NCBI GenBank assembly: GCA_012518315.1
Contig: JAAYSL010000052.1
Location: forward strand, 1-37,586
DNA length: 37,586 nucleotides
Direction of reading: 5' to 3'
Origin: Bacillota bacterium
GTDB taxonomy: Bacteria > Bacillota > Limnochordia > DTU087
Shown: piece after piece, positions 1-6,900 of the stretch
Layout: the number at the start of each line of letters is the position of its first letter
How positions within the stretch are numbered: position 1 is the first letter of the stretch
Notes under the pieces: model-generated
Seen by the model: only the letters and a program-made list of their open reading frames with translations
What the model was told of the DNA's origin: nothing
Databases searched by the model: none
Program-made: the position numbers and the translations under genes

Positions 1-1427
1 AAGGAGGCACTTAGTTGCGCGGAGGACTCAGTTGCCAGCTTTTCATCTATGGTCGCGATCTTGTCCTCTGTTACAGCCAAACGATCCTGCAACGTGATGA
101 CATAGCCCTGCAGCTCACTAACATATTCCTTTAGATCTGCCAGATCCCTGCTATCGGCGGCGGCACCCTGCTGCAAAATGGCGGTTCTTTTGTCCAATGC
201 GGTGATCCGATCAGTAATACTAATCAAATCAGTCTGGACTGCCTCAAGGCTTCTGACCAAATCCTGGCGTAATCCAGTTACATCCTGCATTAATTGGCCA
301 TCGGCGGCAACTAGCGCCTCAGCTTGTTTGACCAATTGCTCTTCCAGTCTGTCTACGTCCTGGACAAGAGTGTCTGTCTTGTCGGTGCGAGCCTGAATCT
401 CTTCTTCCAGCGCCTGCTGCAACTGTGTTAGCCCAATCCCTAGGTCATCTATCTGTACCGTGAGCTCCTCATTACGCTGACTGCTAGCCTTCTGCCATGC
501 GACCAATTTGTCTTCCACATTGATGAGTTGTTGAGCCGCCTCGGCCAGACCGACCTCCACCCGGTTAATCTCCGATGCCAACTCTGCGTCTTTGATCTCC
601 AGCTCGCTCTGGAGCAGGCTCAACGCAGCCTCTCTCTCAGCAAAACGGCTCTGTACCTTAACTCCGACCGCTTCCTCCAAGGCGGCTAGCGAATCTCCTT
701 GCACCGCTAACTTAAGTGCATGCTCCTTTAACTTTGCCGTATTGGCCTGTACTGCGGTATCGGTATCGGCTAAGGTCGATGCTGTACTCTCCAATATTGT
801 TGTTTGAATGTCTAATTTATCCCCTACCGCTCTAAGCTCTTTACCTTGCTGGGTAAGCTGATCAGCCAGAGCCCGATCTGTCGCATCCAGCCTCTGAGTA
901 GTAGCATTCATTTCCTGTCTAATACTGCCAATTTCAGCCAATATAGCGGCAGCTTGCTCCTGGATGGAACGACGTGTGGTGGCATCCTCTTGTTCCATCG
1001 TATCGATCACCCGTGTAATGGTATCATCCATCACTTGCACACGTTGCTGGGTGTCTGCTACAGCTGCACCTAAATTCTGTTTCTCATTGTACCAACGAAC
1101 CAATTCATCCCGGAATTCTGTAGAAAGCTGCCGAAGAAGGTCTAGGTCTGCCTGGGTGACTCCTAGCTGGCCCTTTTCAATCTCTACCAGCATTCTTCCC
1201 ACTACAGATGCTAATGTATACCGATCCACAGGTCTTTGGCCTTGGAACGTCCCATCCTCGTAAACAGCCAAATAACCTTCTTGTACTAGCTTCTTTACCC
1301 CCTGATAGGCCCAATGGCTTTCGGGAACATCACTAATCTGTTCCCCAGCACCAAACGCCGTCTGGCCTGCTAGCATCAGAATCAAAATCATCGCTACTGT
1401 TATTCTACTTGCCAATCTAGATCCCAT
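1..1427 (-). CDS. SLH-domain, coiled-coil envelope protein (3' end cut by window edge)
   Basis: An open frame runs without a stop from ATG at 1427 to the left edge, at least 475 codons, so the C-terminus is missing. Residues about 1-27 form a signal peptide with a hydrophobic core ending near AFGA. Residues about 30-80 match one SLH domain (SDVPESHWAY, then YEDGTF and a VDRYTLA segment). SLH domains bind secondary polymers of the cell wall. From about residue 85 onwards the protein is heptad-like, rich in Q, E, L, A and D with few prolines, as expected for a long coiled coil. One N-terminal SLH domain followed by a coiled coil is the layout of OmpM and Omp-alpha, which link wall to outer membrane and end in a beta-barrel; the barrel would lie outside the window. 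It is the last visible gene of the exbB-exbD-tonB cluster. Function is inferred; it could instead be a plain S-layer or cell-shape protein. Confidence 0.8.
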   Translation of the reverse strand, partial: MGSRLASRITVAMILILMLAGQTAFGAGEQISDVPESHWAYQGVKKLVQEGYLAVYEDGTFQGQRPVDRYTLASVVGRMLVEIEKGQLGVTQADLDLLRQLSTEFRDELVRWYNEKQNLGAAVADTQQRVQVMDDTITRVIDTMEQEDATTRRSIQEQAAAILAEIGSIRQEMNATTQRLDATDRALADQLTQQGKELRAVGDKLDIQTTILESTASTLADTDTAVQANTAKLKEHALKLAVQGDSLAALEEAVGVKVQSRFAEREAALSLLQSELEIKDAELASEINRVEVGLAEAAQQLINVEDKLVAWQKASSQRNEELTVQIDDLGIGLTQLQQALEEEIQARTDKTDTLVQDVDRLEEQLVKQAEALVAADGQLMQDVTGLRQDLVRSLEAVQTDLISITDRITALDKRTAILQQGAAADSRDLADLKEYVSELQGYVITLQDRLAVTEDKIATIDEKLATESSAQLSAS

Positions 1428-1490
1428 CTTTCCCCGCCCCCTGTCAATTTTTTGCCGATTGCCTCGCATGCTCCCACTTGCACTCACCGC

Positions 1491-3527
1491 TTACTTACCT
1501 ACAGTCACTGGCAATTCCGCTGTTCCCAACTCAACCACCTGGCCACTAGTTGTTGTTAAGCGGGCGGAATGTAACCAGATTGCGCCACTGCCTTCGCCCA
1601 CTGCTAGGAAGCGGACACCACATAGGTTACCGGTCAGACGACCCGATCCCATTCGGGAAAGCTGTGTAATTCTCACTCTAATCATACCCTGTGTCGGATC
1701 AACCTCTACTTGCATGGGAATATCCGTTCCCGCACTAGCAGTAGAGGAAGCCAACCCCGAACCCCGTTCAACTCCGAGCCGTCCACCGGCAACCCGCAAT
1801 AGATCCACAGGAAACTGCAGCCAAAATTCGGCTTCCTCTATGTTCTTTAGATTATAACCTTTCACTGCTGCCTTGTAGGGCTGGCCCACTGTGACAGCAG
1901 AACTGGGCTCTTCAGCTATGAGCCTTACTAGCTGCGGAAGCTGTGGTATGCTAATGAAACCATTTAGCACTTGTGCATCGGTAGCCCCAGACTCCACCCT
2001 AATCGAATAGGGTAGATTATCGCTTGCTACGTCAGTGGGAGTAATAAACCACTGCACTACGTGCTTCGCCTCTGGAGGTAGATCACCACTCAGCTTCATA
2101 CGTGCCTCCCCTGGCGCAAGCTGTAGTCCAATGGGGGCTTGCCACTCGGCTTGCACCCATGGCGCTTCCATTTCACCAACATTAGTAATCACAGCCCTAA
2201 CGGCGAAGGGAACGGGCTGTAGGCTCCCATCTTCGATTAATAGTCTGGGAGGCCCAGACAGATCCACCTCGAGCCGTGCCGGGTTCACTATTTGAACCTG
2301 GCGACGAACTTGGTTGGGTTCGCTATTGGCCGCTTCCACCCGAACCTGATAGCTAAACTCACCCCGAATTCGCTCTTCTACTTCCACTTGCCAGGCAATC
2401 TGCACCGATTCGCCAACAGCAAGATTGCCAAGCCTTCCCATTGCCTGCTGCCCTGGGGCAAGTGTCAGTCCTTCCGGCAGTTGGATGGCGGCCCGCACGT
2501 CCCTGGCCTCACCTTCACCACTGTTTTCCAGGTAGGCAACTACCGGGAAGCGGCTCCGACCTTCCGGTGATTGGGTAACAACCGCGGGCGATGTAACACC
2601 CAAAGAAAGCTTGCCAGGGGCGATGGTAATACCACCAAGGCCATAATAAGTGACCCAAGTAACGCTTTCACCTGGTGGAAGCGTTATAGGATCCCAAAAC
2701 ATGGCGATAGCCGAGTCCAGCTCGAACTCACCCTTGCGCAAGAACACTCGTCCAGGCTCAAAGTCGAAGTCCCAGACCTTCTCCGCGAGAACTCCCCAGT
2801 TGGTAAAATATACCCGATCTGGTGTCGTTACCCCTGGGCCCCGTAAGGTTCCCTGAGACATAACCTGGGGATCTGCCAGGGAGTCAAAGGCTTGCCAGAA
2901 ATCCGGTATAGTCTCCTTTGTGAACACCGTATCAGTAGTTACTGCTTGCTCTTTTACACGAAATGGCGCCCCATCGTTAGCACCAAGCATGGTATCTAGC
3001 ATCAACCGCATTCCCACTAGGTGGGGGACTGTGTCTCGATTGGTTAGCCGATAGGCGATGCGGGCGGTGTCCCTCAGACCGGTGGTGCTACTGCGAGTAA
3101 AGCTGAGAAGCTGCTCTGTCTCTACTGGACCAGTCTCGTAGATAGTGCGGATGACATTCCCCTCCACCACCTCTGGTCCAAAGACCAATTTGCCAAAGGG
3201 CCCTTGGCGACCGGCGGATGTTTGGGTACGGCCTCCAAACACGTAGTTACTTCCATCTACCTGAACTGTTGTGTATGATGTCCAGGGATCAGCCATACCA
3301 TATACTAGCGGTTTGTTCTCATCACCGACTCTATCTGGATCACCACCAGTGGTATTAATGGAAAACCGTCCAGTATTCTCTTTTCCTCCATTGACGATGA
3401 TGGATATGTACTCATTGGCAACGATCACGTTAGCGCCGACATTACCTTCAAGGGTGGCCCAGGCCTTCCCCACCCCCAGACTCATCAGCATTACCATGAC
3501 CAAGCCAAAAACCAGCCATCGCCGCAT
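1491..3527 (-). CDS. Secreted multidomain beta-sandwich protein with cohesin-like C-terminus
   Basis: This is a 678-residue protein of unknown function. Residues 1-25 are a signal peptide (MRRWLVFGLVMVMLMSLGVG, cleavage near AWA). Residues about 26-300 form an aromatic- and glycine-rich domain that I do not recognise. Residues about 305-530 contain two or more repeats of the CARDB or DUF11 kind, seen as phrases such as NSGEGEARDVRAAIQLPEG and NVGEMEAPWVQAEW, typical of extracellular beta-sandwich linkers. The last 140 residues resemble a cohesin-type fold: VTVGQPYKAAVKGYNL, then a hydrophobic strand ending DLLRVAG, then GNLCGVRFLAVGEG. No catalytic motif is visible and there is no sorting signal or C-terminal membrane anchor. 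It lies 81 nt after tonB and 63 nt before the SLH gene, so it is probably an exported envelope component of the same transcript. Confidence 0.8.
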   Translation of the reverse strand: MRRWLVFGLVMVMLMSLGVGKAWATLEGNVGANVIVANEYISIIVNGGKENTGRFSINTTGGDPDRVGDENKPLVYGMADPWTSYTTVQVDGSNYVFGGRTQTSAGRQGPFGKLVFGPEVVEGNVIRTIYETGPVETEQLLSFTRSSTTGLRDTARIAYRLTNRDTVPHLVGMRLMLDTMLGANDGAPFRVKEQAVTTDTVFTKETIPDFWQAFDSLADPQVMSQGTLRGPGVTTPDRVYFTNWGVLAEKVWDFDFEPGRVFLRKGEFELDSAIAMFWDPITLPPGESVTWVTYYGLGGITIAPGKLSLGVTSPAVVTQSPEGRSRFPVVAYLENSGEGEARDVRAAIQLPEGLTLAPGQQAMGRLGNLAVGESVQIAWQVEVEERIRGEFSYQVRVEAANSEPNQVRRQVQIVNPARLEVDLSGPPRLLIEDGSLQPVPFAVRAVITNVGEMEAPWVQAEWQAPIGLQLAPGEARMKLSGDLPPEAKHVVQWFITPTDVASDNLPYSIRVESGATDAQVLNGFISIPQLPQLVRLIAEEPSSAVTVGQPYKAAVKGYNLKNIEEAEFWLQFPVDLLRVAGGRLGVERGSGLASSTASAGTDIPMQVEVDPTQGMIRVRITQLSRMGSGRLTGNLCGVRFLAVGEGSGAIWLHSARLTTTSGQVVELGTAELPVTVGK

Positions 3528-3608
3528 CGATCACCAGCCCCCTACTCCGTTTTCTACGTTGTTGAACCTGTACCAGCTGAGCTTTTACCAAATAGATTAC
3601 GTCTTCGC

Positions 3609-4541
3609 TTAGTCGCCCCTTATGTAACGAATCCCATCATAGAGGATCGTTACTTCGAACCCCGGAGGCCCGCTAAACTCAATCGTGACCGAGAGAACGT
3701 AATCTTCCAGCAATGGTTCCATCTTCCACCCGTTTTGCACTGTCAGACGGGCTACTTGATCGAGATTCTGTGATCCCGACGATTCCTTAATCACAATTCT
3801 GTCTGCCTTTATTGCTCCTTTGGGCACATAGGCATCAAGCTTGACAACACCGGCCAATCCTTCATTAATCGCGTTCTTGGGATATTGCACACGCCCTCCA
3901 CCCGCCACTACACTACTGGCCGCGGGAAGTGGTGGCAAAGGTGGTGGAGATGGTTCGGCCTTCTCGGCAGGGCCCTGCTCTGCCGACGGAGACTGTGATT
4001 CCCCGCCCTCTGTCTCTTTGGCGCCACCACCAGAAACGACTACTCCTTGGCCATGCTCACTAGTAAGCAGAGTATCTGTATCGGTGCCTGACTCTGCTAG
4101 ATCCTTTTCTATACCCGTAACCGGTTTCACCGTCTCCTCTTCTGGTGGTTTAAGATCCGGTGTCACTTCTTTTTGCACCGGAGCTGTACTTGAGGGCTCT
4201 GGTGGAGTTGGGGGAGTTTCTTGCTTCGGAACAGGCTGTTTTGCCGGTTCGGGCTTTACATCCAGCTTCACTTCTTGTTCTGGCTTGGGCTCCGGTACTG
4301 GTACCTTCTTCTCGGTAGTGGGAACCCCTTGACCGGGCTGTCGACTGAGCTGTGCTCTAGGAGATGGTTGTTCCATCTCAATTGGGACAATGGTGAGGAT
4401 CCCACCATTACCTATTAGAAACGCGCCAGGCCCTGCTGCTATCTCCCATTGGGGGTAGAGAAAAATCACCAAAGCATGAAAAATTAGAGAAACAAGGATA
4501 AAGGCCCCTAGAGACCGTTCTCCCTCATCGGTAATATACAT
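3609..4541 (-). CDS. TonB-family energy-transducer protein
   Basis: This is a TonB-like protein of 310 residues. I start it at ATG 4541 because GGAGGTGG lies 7 nt upstream; the frame is open to 4580 but that start has no such site. A short cytoplasmic N-terminus is followed by one membrane segment at about residues 12-32 (LGAFILVSLIFHALVIFLYP). Next comes a long periplasmic-type spacer rich in Pro, Glu and Lys (repeats like PEPKPEQE and PSPPPLPPLP) up to about residue 215. The final 95 residues match the TonB C-terminal fold: YPKNAINEGLAGVVKLDAYV, then IKESSGSQNLDQVA and a W-K-M-E-P segment. TonB proteins take energy from ExbB/ExbD and act on outer-membrane receptors. It follows exbD directly. 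A TonB beside exbBD in a spore former argues for an outer membrane. No receptor gene is visible here. Confidence 0.9.
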   Translation of the reverse strand: MYITDEGERSLGAFILVSLIFHALVIFLYPQWEIAAGPGAFLIGNGGILTIVPIEMEQPSPRAQLSRQPGQGVPTTEKKVPVPEPKPEQEVKLDVKPEPAKQPVPKQETPPTPPEPSSTAPVQKEVTPDLKPPEEETVKPVTGIEKDLAESGTDTDTLLTSEHGQGVVVSGGGAKETEGGESQSPSAEQGPAEKAEPSPPPLPPLPAASSVVAGGGRVQYPKNAINEGLAGVVKLDAYVPKGAIKADRIVIKESSGSQNLDQVARLTVQNGWKMEPLLEDYVLSVTIEFSGPPGFEVTILYDGIRYIRGD

Positions 4542-4591
4542 TGTGGCACCACCTCCCCCCTGAGATTGTCTTACCCACAATCGATCAGGTT

Positions 4592-4999
4592 TTATTGATC
4601 ACGGGGGCGCACAGCTAAACCAAACCGATATCCCCCTACTTGTCGCACATCATCCATGGCTTGCACTACATAATCATAACGAGTGTTTTTATCAGCCCTG
4701 ATTACAACGAATAAGTCCGGCCTTTTCTGCAGTGACTGGCTAATCTCTTTCTTCAAGGCGGCAGAATTTACTTGGCGATCACCGAGAAACATCCGGCCAT
4801 CAGCAGCTATGGAGATTGTCACCTGGCTTGGGGACTGTTTATCTGAAGTCGCCGCCTTAGGAAGCTCTAGATTCAACCCTGCAGGTTGGGTTCGGAACGT
4901 TGTAAAAAGCATAAAAAATACTAAGATAAAGAAGATCACATCGATTAGGGGCACAATCTGTATATTGGGCTTTTTTCGGGCTGGACGCTTGACCAGCAT
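4592..4999 (-). CDS. ExbD/TolR-type biopolymer transport protein
   Basis: This protein of 135 residues is the normal size for ExbD or TolR. A basic N-terminus (KRPARKKP) precedes a single membrane helix, IVPLIDVIFFILVFFMLFTT. That helix carries the conserved aspartate, D20, which takes the proton in the ExbB/ExbD motor. The rest is a periplasmic domain of the ExbD fold, with motif DGRMFLGDRQV and the C-terminal segment YDYVVQAMDDVRQVGGYRFG. The start codon overlaps the exbB stop in a TAATG junction, so the two are translationally coupled and probably form one complex. With the TonB-like gene directly downstream, ExbD is a better guess than TolR. Confidence 0.92.
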   Translation of the reverse strand: MLVKRPARKKPNIQIVPLIDVIFFILVFFMLFTTFRTQPAGLNLELPKAATSDKQSPSQVTISIAADGRMFLGDRQVNSAALKKEISQSLQKRPDLFVVIRADKNTRYDYVVQAMDDVRQVGGYRFGLAVRPRDQ

Positions 5000-5613
5000 T
5001 AGATGTCACCCCTTGCTTCCAGAATAGCTAAGAGCTCCGAAGAGCGCTTGTTCATATCCACCACCAAGCGATCGATGATGCTCGTGAGATAGGAGTAGAT
5101 TAACATACCCGGGATAGCAATAATCAGTCCCACTGCTGTGGTAATCAAAGCCTCGGCGATCCCTGCACTTACCGCCAGTGGCTCCTCTAAACCACCAACT
5201 GCTACGATCATCTGGAAACTGTTAATAATACCGGTAACCGTGCCCAACAGCCCCAATAGCGGAGAAACGGTAACCAGTACATCAAGCATGCCAAGCCGTC
5301 GCTCCATACGAAATAGTTCCTCATTGGCGACTTCTTCCAAACGTTCTCGGATATGTTCTTTGTCTTTATCATAGTGGGCTATGCCAGCGGCCAACACTGA
5401 TGCAACCGGCCCCCTAGTCTTCTTCGCTATTTGCATAGCTTCTAGGATCTTGCCTTGCTGTAATGCCAGCTTGATATCATCCATCAAATCTTCTGTATCT
5501 ACCCGACAGCGCAGCAAGTAAAAAAGTCTCTCCAAAGTCACAGCCAACATTAAAACCGAGCAAAGCAGTAAGGGGATCATTACTGGGCCGCCCCGAATGA
5601 TCATATCCAGCAT
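4999..5613 (-). CDS. ExbB/TolQ/MotA-family proton channel protein
   Basis: This is a membrane protein of 204 residues, the usual ExbB length, with three hydrophobic segments at about residues 10-32, 108-135 and 150-178. The central conserved part is VTVSPLLGLLGTVTGIINSF, followed by GIAEALITTAVGLIIAIPGM, the signature of the MotA/TolQ/ExbB family. ExbB pentamers surround ExbD helices and form the inner-membrane motor driven by the proton gradient. A clear GGAGGT lies 7 nt before the ATG. It is the first gene of the minus-strand cluster exbB-exbD-tonB-secreted protein-SLH protein. The 274-nt region upstream, shared with the divergent SASP gene, contains a palindrome at 5686-5708 that could be an operator. 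Confidence 0.93.
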   Translation of the reverse strand: MLDMIIRGGPVMIPLLLCSVLMLAVTLERLFYLLRCRVDTEDLMDDIKLALQQGKILEAMQIAKKTRGPVASVLAAGIAHYDKDKEHIRERLEEVANEELFRMERRLGMLDVLVTVSPLLGLLGTVTGIINSFQMIVAVGGLEEPLAVSAGIAEALITTAVGLIIAIPGMLIYSYLTSIIDRLVVDMNKRSSELLAILEARGDI

Positions 5614-5685
5614 TGTCTATACCTCCACTCCATCCACGTTCATCGAGTAAGACTATTCGACAACCATGTACCATATCCTTCCTTA

Positions 5686-5708
5686 CAGGTTTTCCTAGGA
5701 TTTACCTG
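5686..5708. promoter_or_regulatory. Palindrome in the exbB/SASP divergent region, possible operator
   Basis: The 23-bp element has outer arms CAGGT and ACCTG, T-rich spacers, and a perfect CCTAGG centre. It lies 73-95 nt upstream of the exbB start, on the side away from the sigma-G promoter of the SASP gene. It does not resemble a classical Fur box. I could not find a convincing sigma-A promoter for exbB in this region. Its role as a repressor site for the exbB cluster is inference from position and symmetry only. Confidence 0.35.
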
Positions 5709-5816
5709 GGCAAGGCCTGCGTGCTTCCCGGATTTTCCCCATTTGGCAGTTTCGACAAAGGGCAAAACAAATCCTGCTGTCATGACTCGACATTAACAAA
5801 GAAAGAAAGCCCTTAG

Positions 5817-5846
5817 GCATGGGGAAAATATATCCAGGACATGCTA
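5817..5846 (+). promoter_or_regulatory. Sigma-G-type promoter of the SASP gene
   Basis: GCATG at 5817-5821 fits the sigma-G -35 consensus gHATR. CATGCTA at 5840-5846 fits the -10 consensus CATNHTA. The spacer is 18 bp, within the known 17-18. The transcript would start near 5853. This lies upstream of a gene whose product looks like a spore DNA-binding protein, and such genes are read by sigma-G in the forespore. The predicted transcript start lies downstream of the ATG at 5819, so that codon cannot be the start. Confidence 0.65.
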
Positions 5847-5887
5847 GGAACAAAGTAGGATTTCGTGTGGGGGGGACTCAGACCCAA

Positions 5888-6238
5888 ATGAAAGAAGAAG
5901 TTGAGGAGTCAAAGCAGATCCGTAGTCAAGCCATGAGTCAACTAAAGCAAGATTTGGCAGAAGACATGGGCCTATGGGAGTTAGTCAAAGAGAGAGGGTG
6001 GGGGGCTTTAGCGGCTAAAGACTGTGGCCGAATTGGAGGAAAAATGTCAAGCCAGCTCAGTCCAAACCTCCTTCGGAAGATAGCAGCTCAAAGTGAGCCT
6101 AAGCAGCCTGAAAAACCGTCCATCAGACCCAGAACAAAAAAAGGCGGTGAAACAAACATCTCCACCGCCCCTGAAAATATGCAGACTAGCCCACAGAACG
6201 ATATGAACAATGATGAAAGCGGTAGAATTCATCTTTGA
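5888..6238 (+). CDS. Alpha/beta-type small acid-soluble spore protein with C-terminal extension
   Basis: This is the only plus-strand gene. The core, residues about 17-65, reads QLKQDLAEDMGLWELVKERG, then WGALAAKDCGRIGGKMSSQL. It matches the SASP pattern in which LK..AE.LG is followed by GWG.L....G.IGG.M...L; these proteins coat and protect spore DNA. I choose ATG 5888 (116 residues); GTG 5867, with AGGA 6 nt upstream, is an alternative. ATG 5819 is ruled out by the sigma-G-type promoter at 5817-5846. Normal SASPs are about 60-90 residues. Here about 47 polar residues follow the core, and this tail runs through the terminator of the convergent acetyltransferase gene (6136-6169) and 53 nt into that gene. 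The tail may have arisen by loss of an earlier stop. I see no SASP terminator of its own. Confidence 0.82.
   Translation: MKEEVEESKQIRSQAMSQLKQDLAEDMGLWELVKERGWGALAAKDCGRIGGKMSSQLSPNLLRKIAAQSEPKQPEKPSIRPRTKKGGETNISTAPENMQTSPQNDMNNDESGRIHL
6136..6169 (-). terminator. Intrinsic terminator of the GNAT gene, inside the SASP coding region
   Basis: On the minus strand GGCGGTG and CACCGCC form a 7-bp GC-rich stem around a 13-nt loop, followed directly by seven T residues. It starts 17 nt after the acetyltransferase stop codon. The same bases code for part of the SASP tail on the plus strand, where the hairpin has no T-run, so it should act in one direction only. Confidence 0.8.
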
Positions 6239-6743
6239 GGATGCGCATCAGATAGATCTCTCGTTGCGATTGCTTCTGGGTTTGAGATCGAACGAGTTTG
6301 CCTTCTTTCTTAAAGCCTACTTTCTCGTAGCAGCGGATAGCAGCGGTGTTACCTTTTGCTACCCTTAGATAGACCCGGGAGAGGTTCATTTTACCAAAGG
6401 CGTAAATGAGTAAAGTACTAATTGATTCAACTCCAAAGCCCTTTCCCCTGTAGTCTGCCTCACCAATCCGAATGCGCAGCTCTGCATCACCACTTCTCCA
6501 CGTGATATGATCTAGCTCAATATCACCGATGGGCTGCCCGTCTAGTGTGGCGATGATCAGTCTTCGGTTGCGACGGTTGCTGCGTAGACTATCATACCAC
6601 TCTTGACAGTCCTCTAATGCTTCTGGGCACCCATCATCATCCATGTAATGCCCTACCTCAGGGTCTTTGGTCCATTGCACTATCTTGGCAAAGTCAGACG
6701 GTACTATGGGTCGTAAGACAAGCCTCTCCCCTTTGATCTTCAT
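6186..6743 (-). CDS. GNAT-family N-acetyltransferase
   Basis: This protein of 185 residues belongs to the RimJ/RimL-like branch of GNAT enzymes, which move an acetyl group from acetyl-CoA to an amine. It opens with GERLVLRPIVPSDFAKIVQW, typical of that branch. The acetyl-CoA site is in IGEADYRGKGFGVESISTLL (R-G-K-G-F-G), and the usual ending NTAAIRCYEKVGFKKEGKLV is present. I start it at ATG 6743 because AGAGGTGG lies 9 nt upstream; the ATG at 6773 has no such site. It is downstream of sigF, separated by 157 nt, and convergent with the SASP gene, with a 53-nt overlap of the two 3' ends. The substrate is unknown. A link to sporulation rests only on position. Confidence 0.85.
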   Translation of the reverse strand: MKIKGERLVLRPIVPSDFAKIVQWTKDPEVGHYMDDDGCPEALEDCQEWYDSLRSNRRNRRLIIATLDGQPIGDIELDHITWRSGDAELRIRIGEADYRGKGFGVESISTLLIYAFGKMNLSRVYLRVAKGNTAAIRCYEKVGFKKEGKLVRSQTQKQSQREIYLMRILKDEFYRFHHCSYRSVG

Positions 6744-6777
6744 CGCTTTGTGCCACCTCTTTGTGTTGTACATCTTT

Positions 6778-6786
6778 TGCTATAAT
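6778..6786 (+). promoter_or_regulatory. Possible extended -10 promoter pointing antisense into sigF
   Basis: TGCTATAAT is a perfect TGN extended -10 element on the plus strand, between the GNAT gene and sigF. No good -35 box is found 16-18 nt upstream, though extended -10 promoters can work without one. Any transcript would run against the 3' end of sigF. No plus-strand gene follows, so this may be chance. Confidence 0.25.
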
Positions 6787-6900
6787 GGGAGATGACCAAT
6801 GTTAGGCCATTCTCATACGATAATGCGTTAACCTAAAGTTCTACCTATGACAAAGGGTGACCTCTAGGCAATTGCAGCCAGCCATACCAATGCAAGGGGG

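Noticed and set aside
178-1263. Several short plus-strand frames at the left end
   Set aside because: They are antisense to a continuous minus-strand frame with a signal peptide and SLH domain that runs off the window.
5477-5674. Minus-strand frame overlapping the exbB start
   Set aside because: It is out of frame with exbB, has no ribosome site or family match, and ExbB itself is clear.
6768-6800. Sigma-G promoter for the acetyltransferase gene
   Set aside because: CATTATA fits the -10, but the nearest fitting -35 (GAATG) is 20 bp away, outside the allowed 17-18.
6744-6900. Terminator after sigF
   Set aside because: Only a 5-bp repeat is seen and there is no T-run, so read-through into the acetyltransferase gene is possible.
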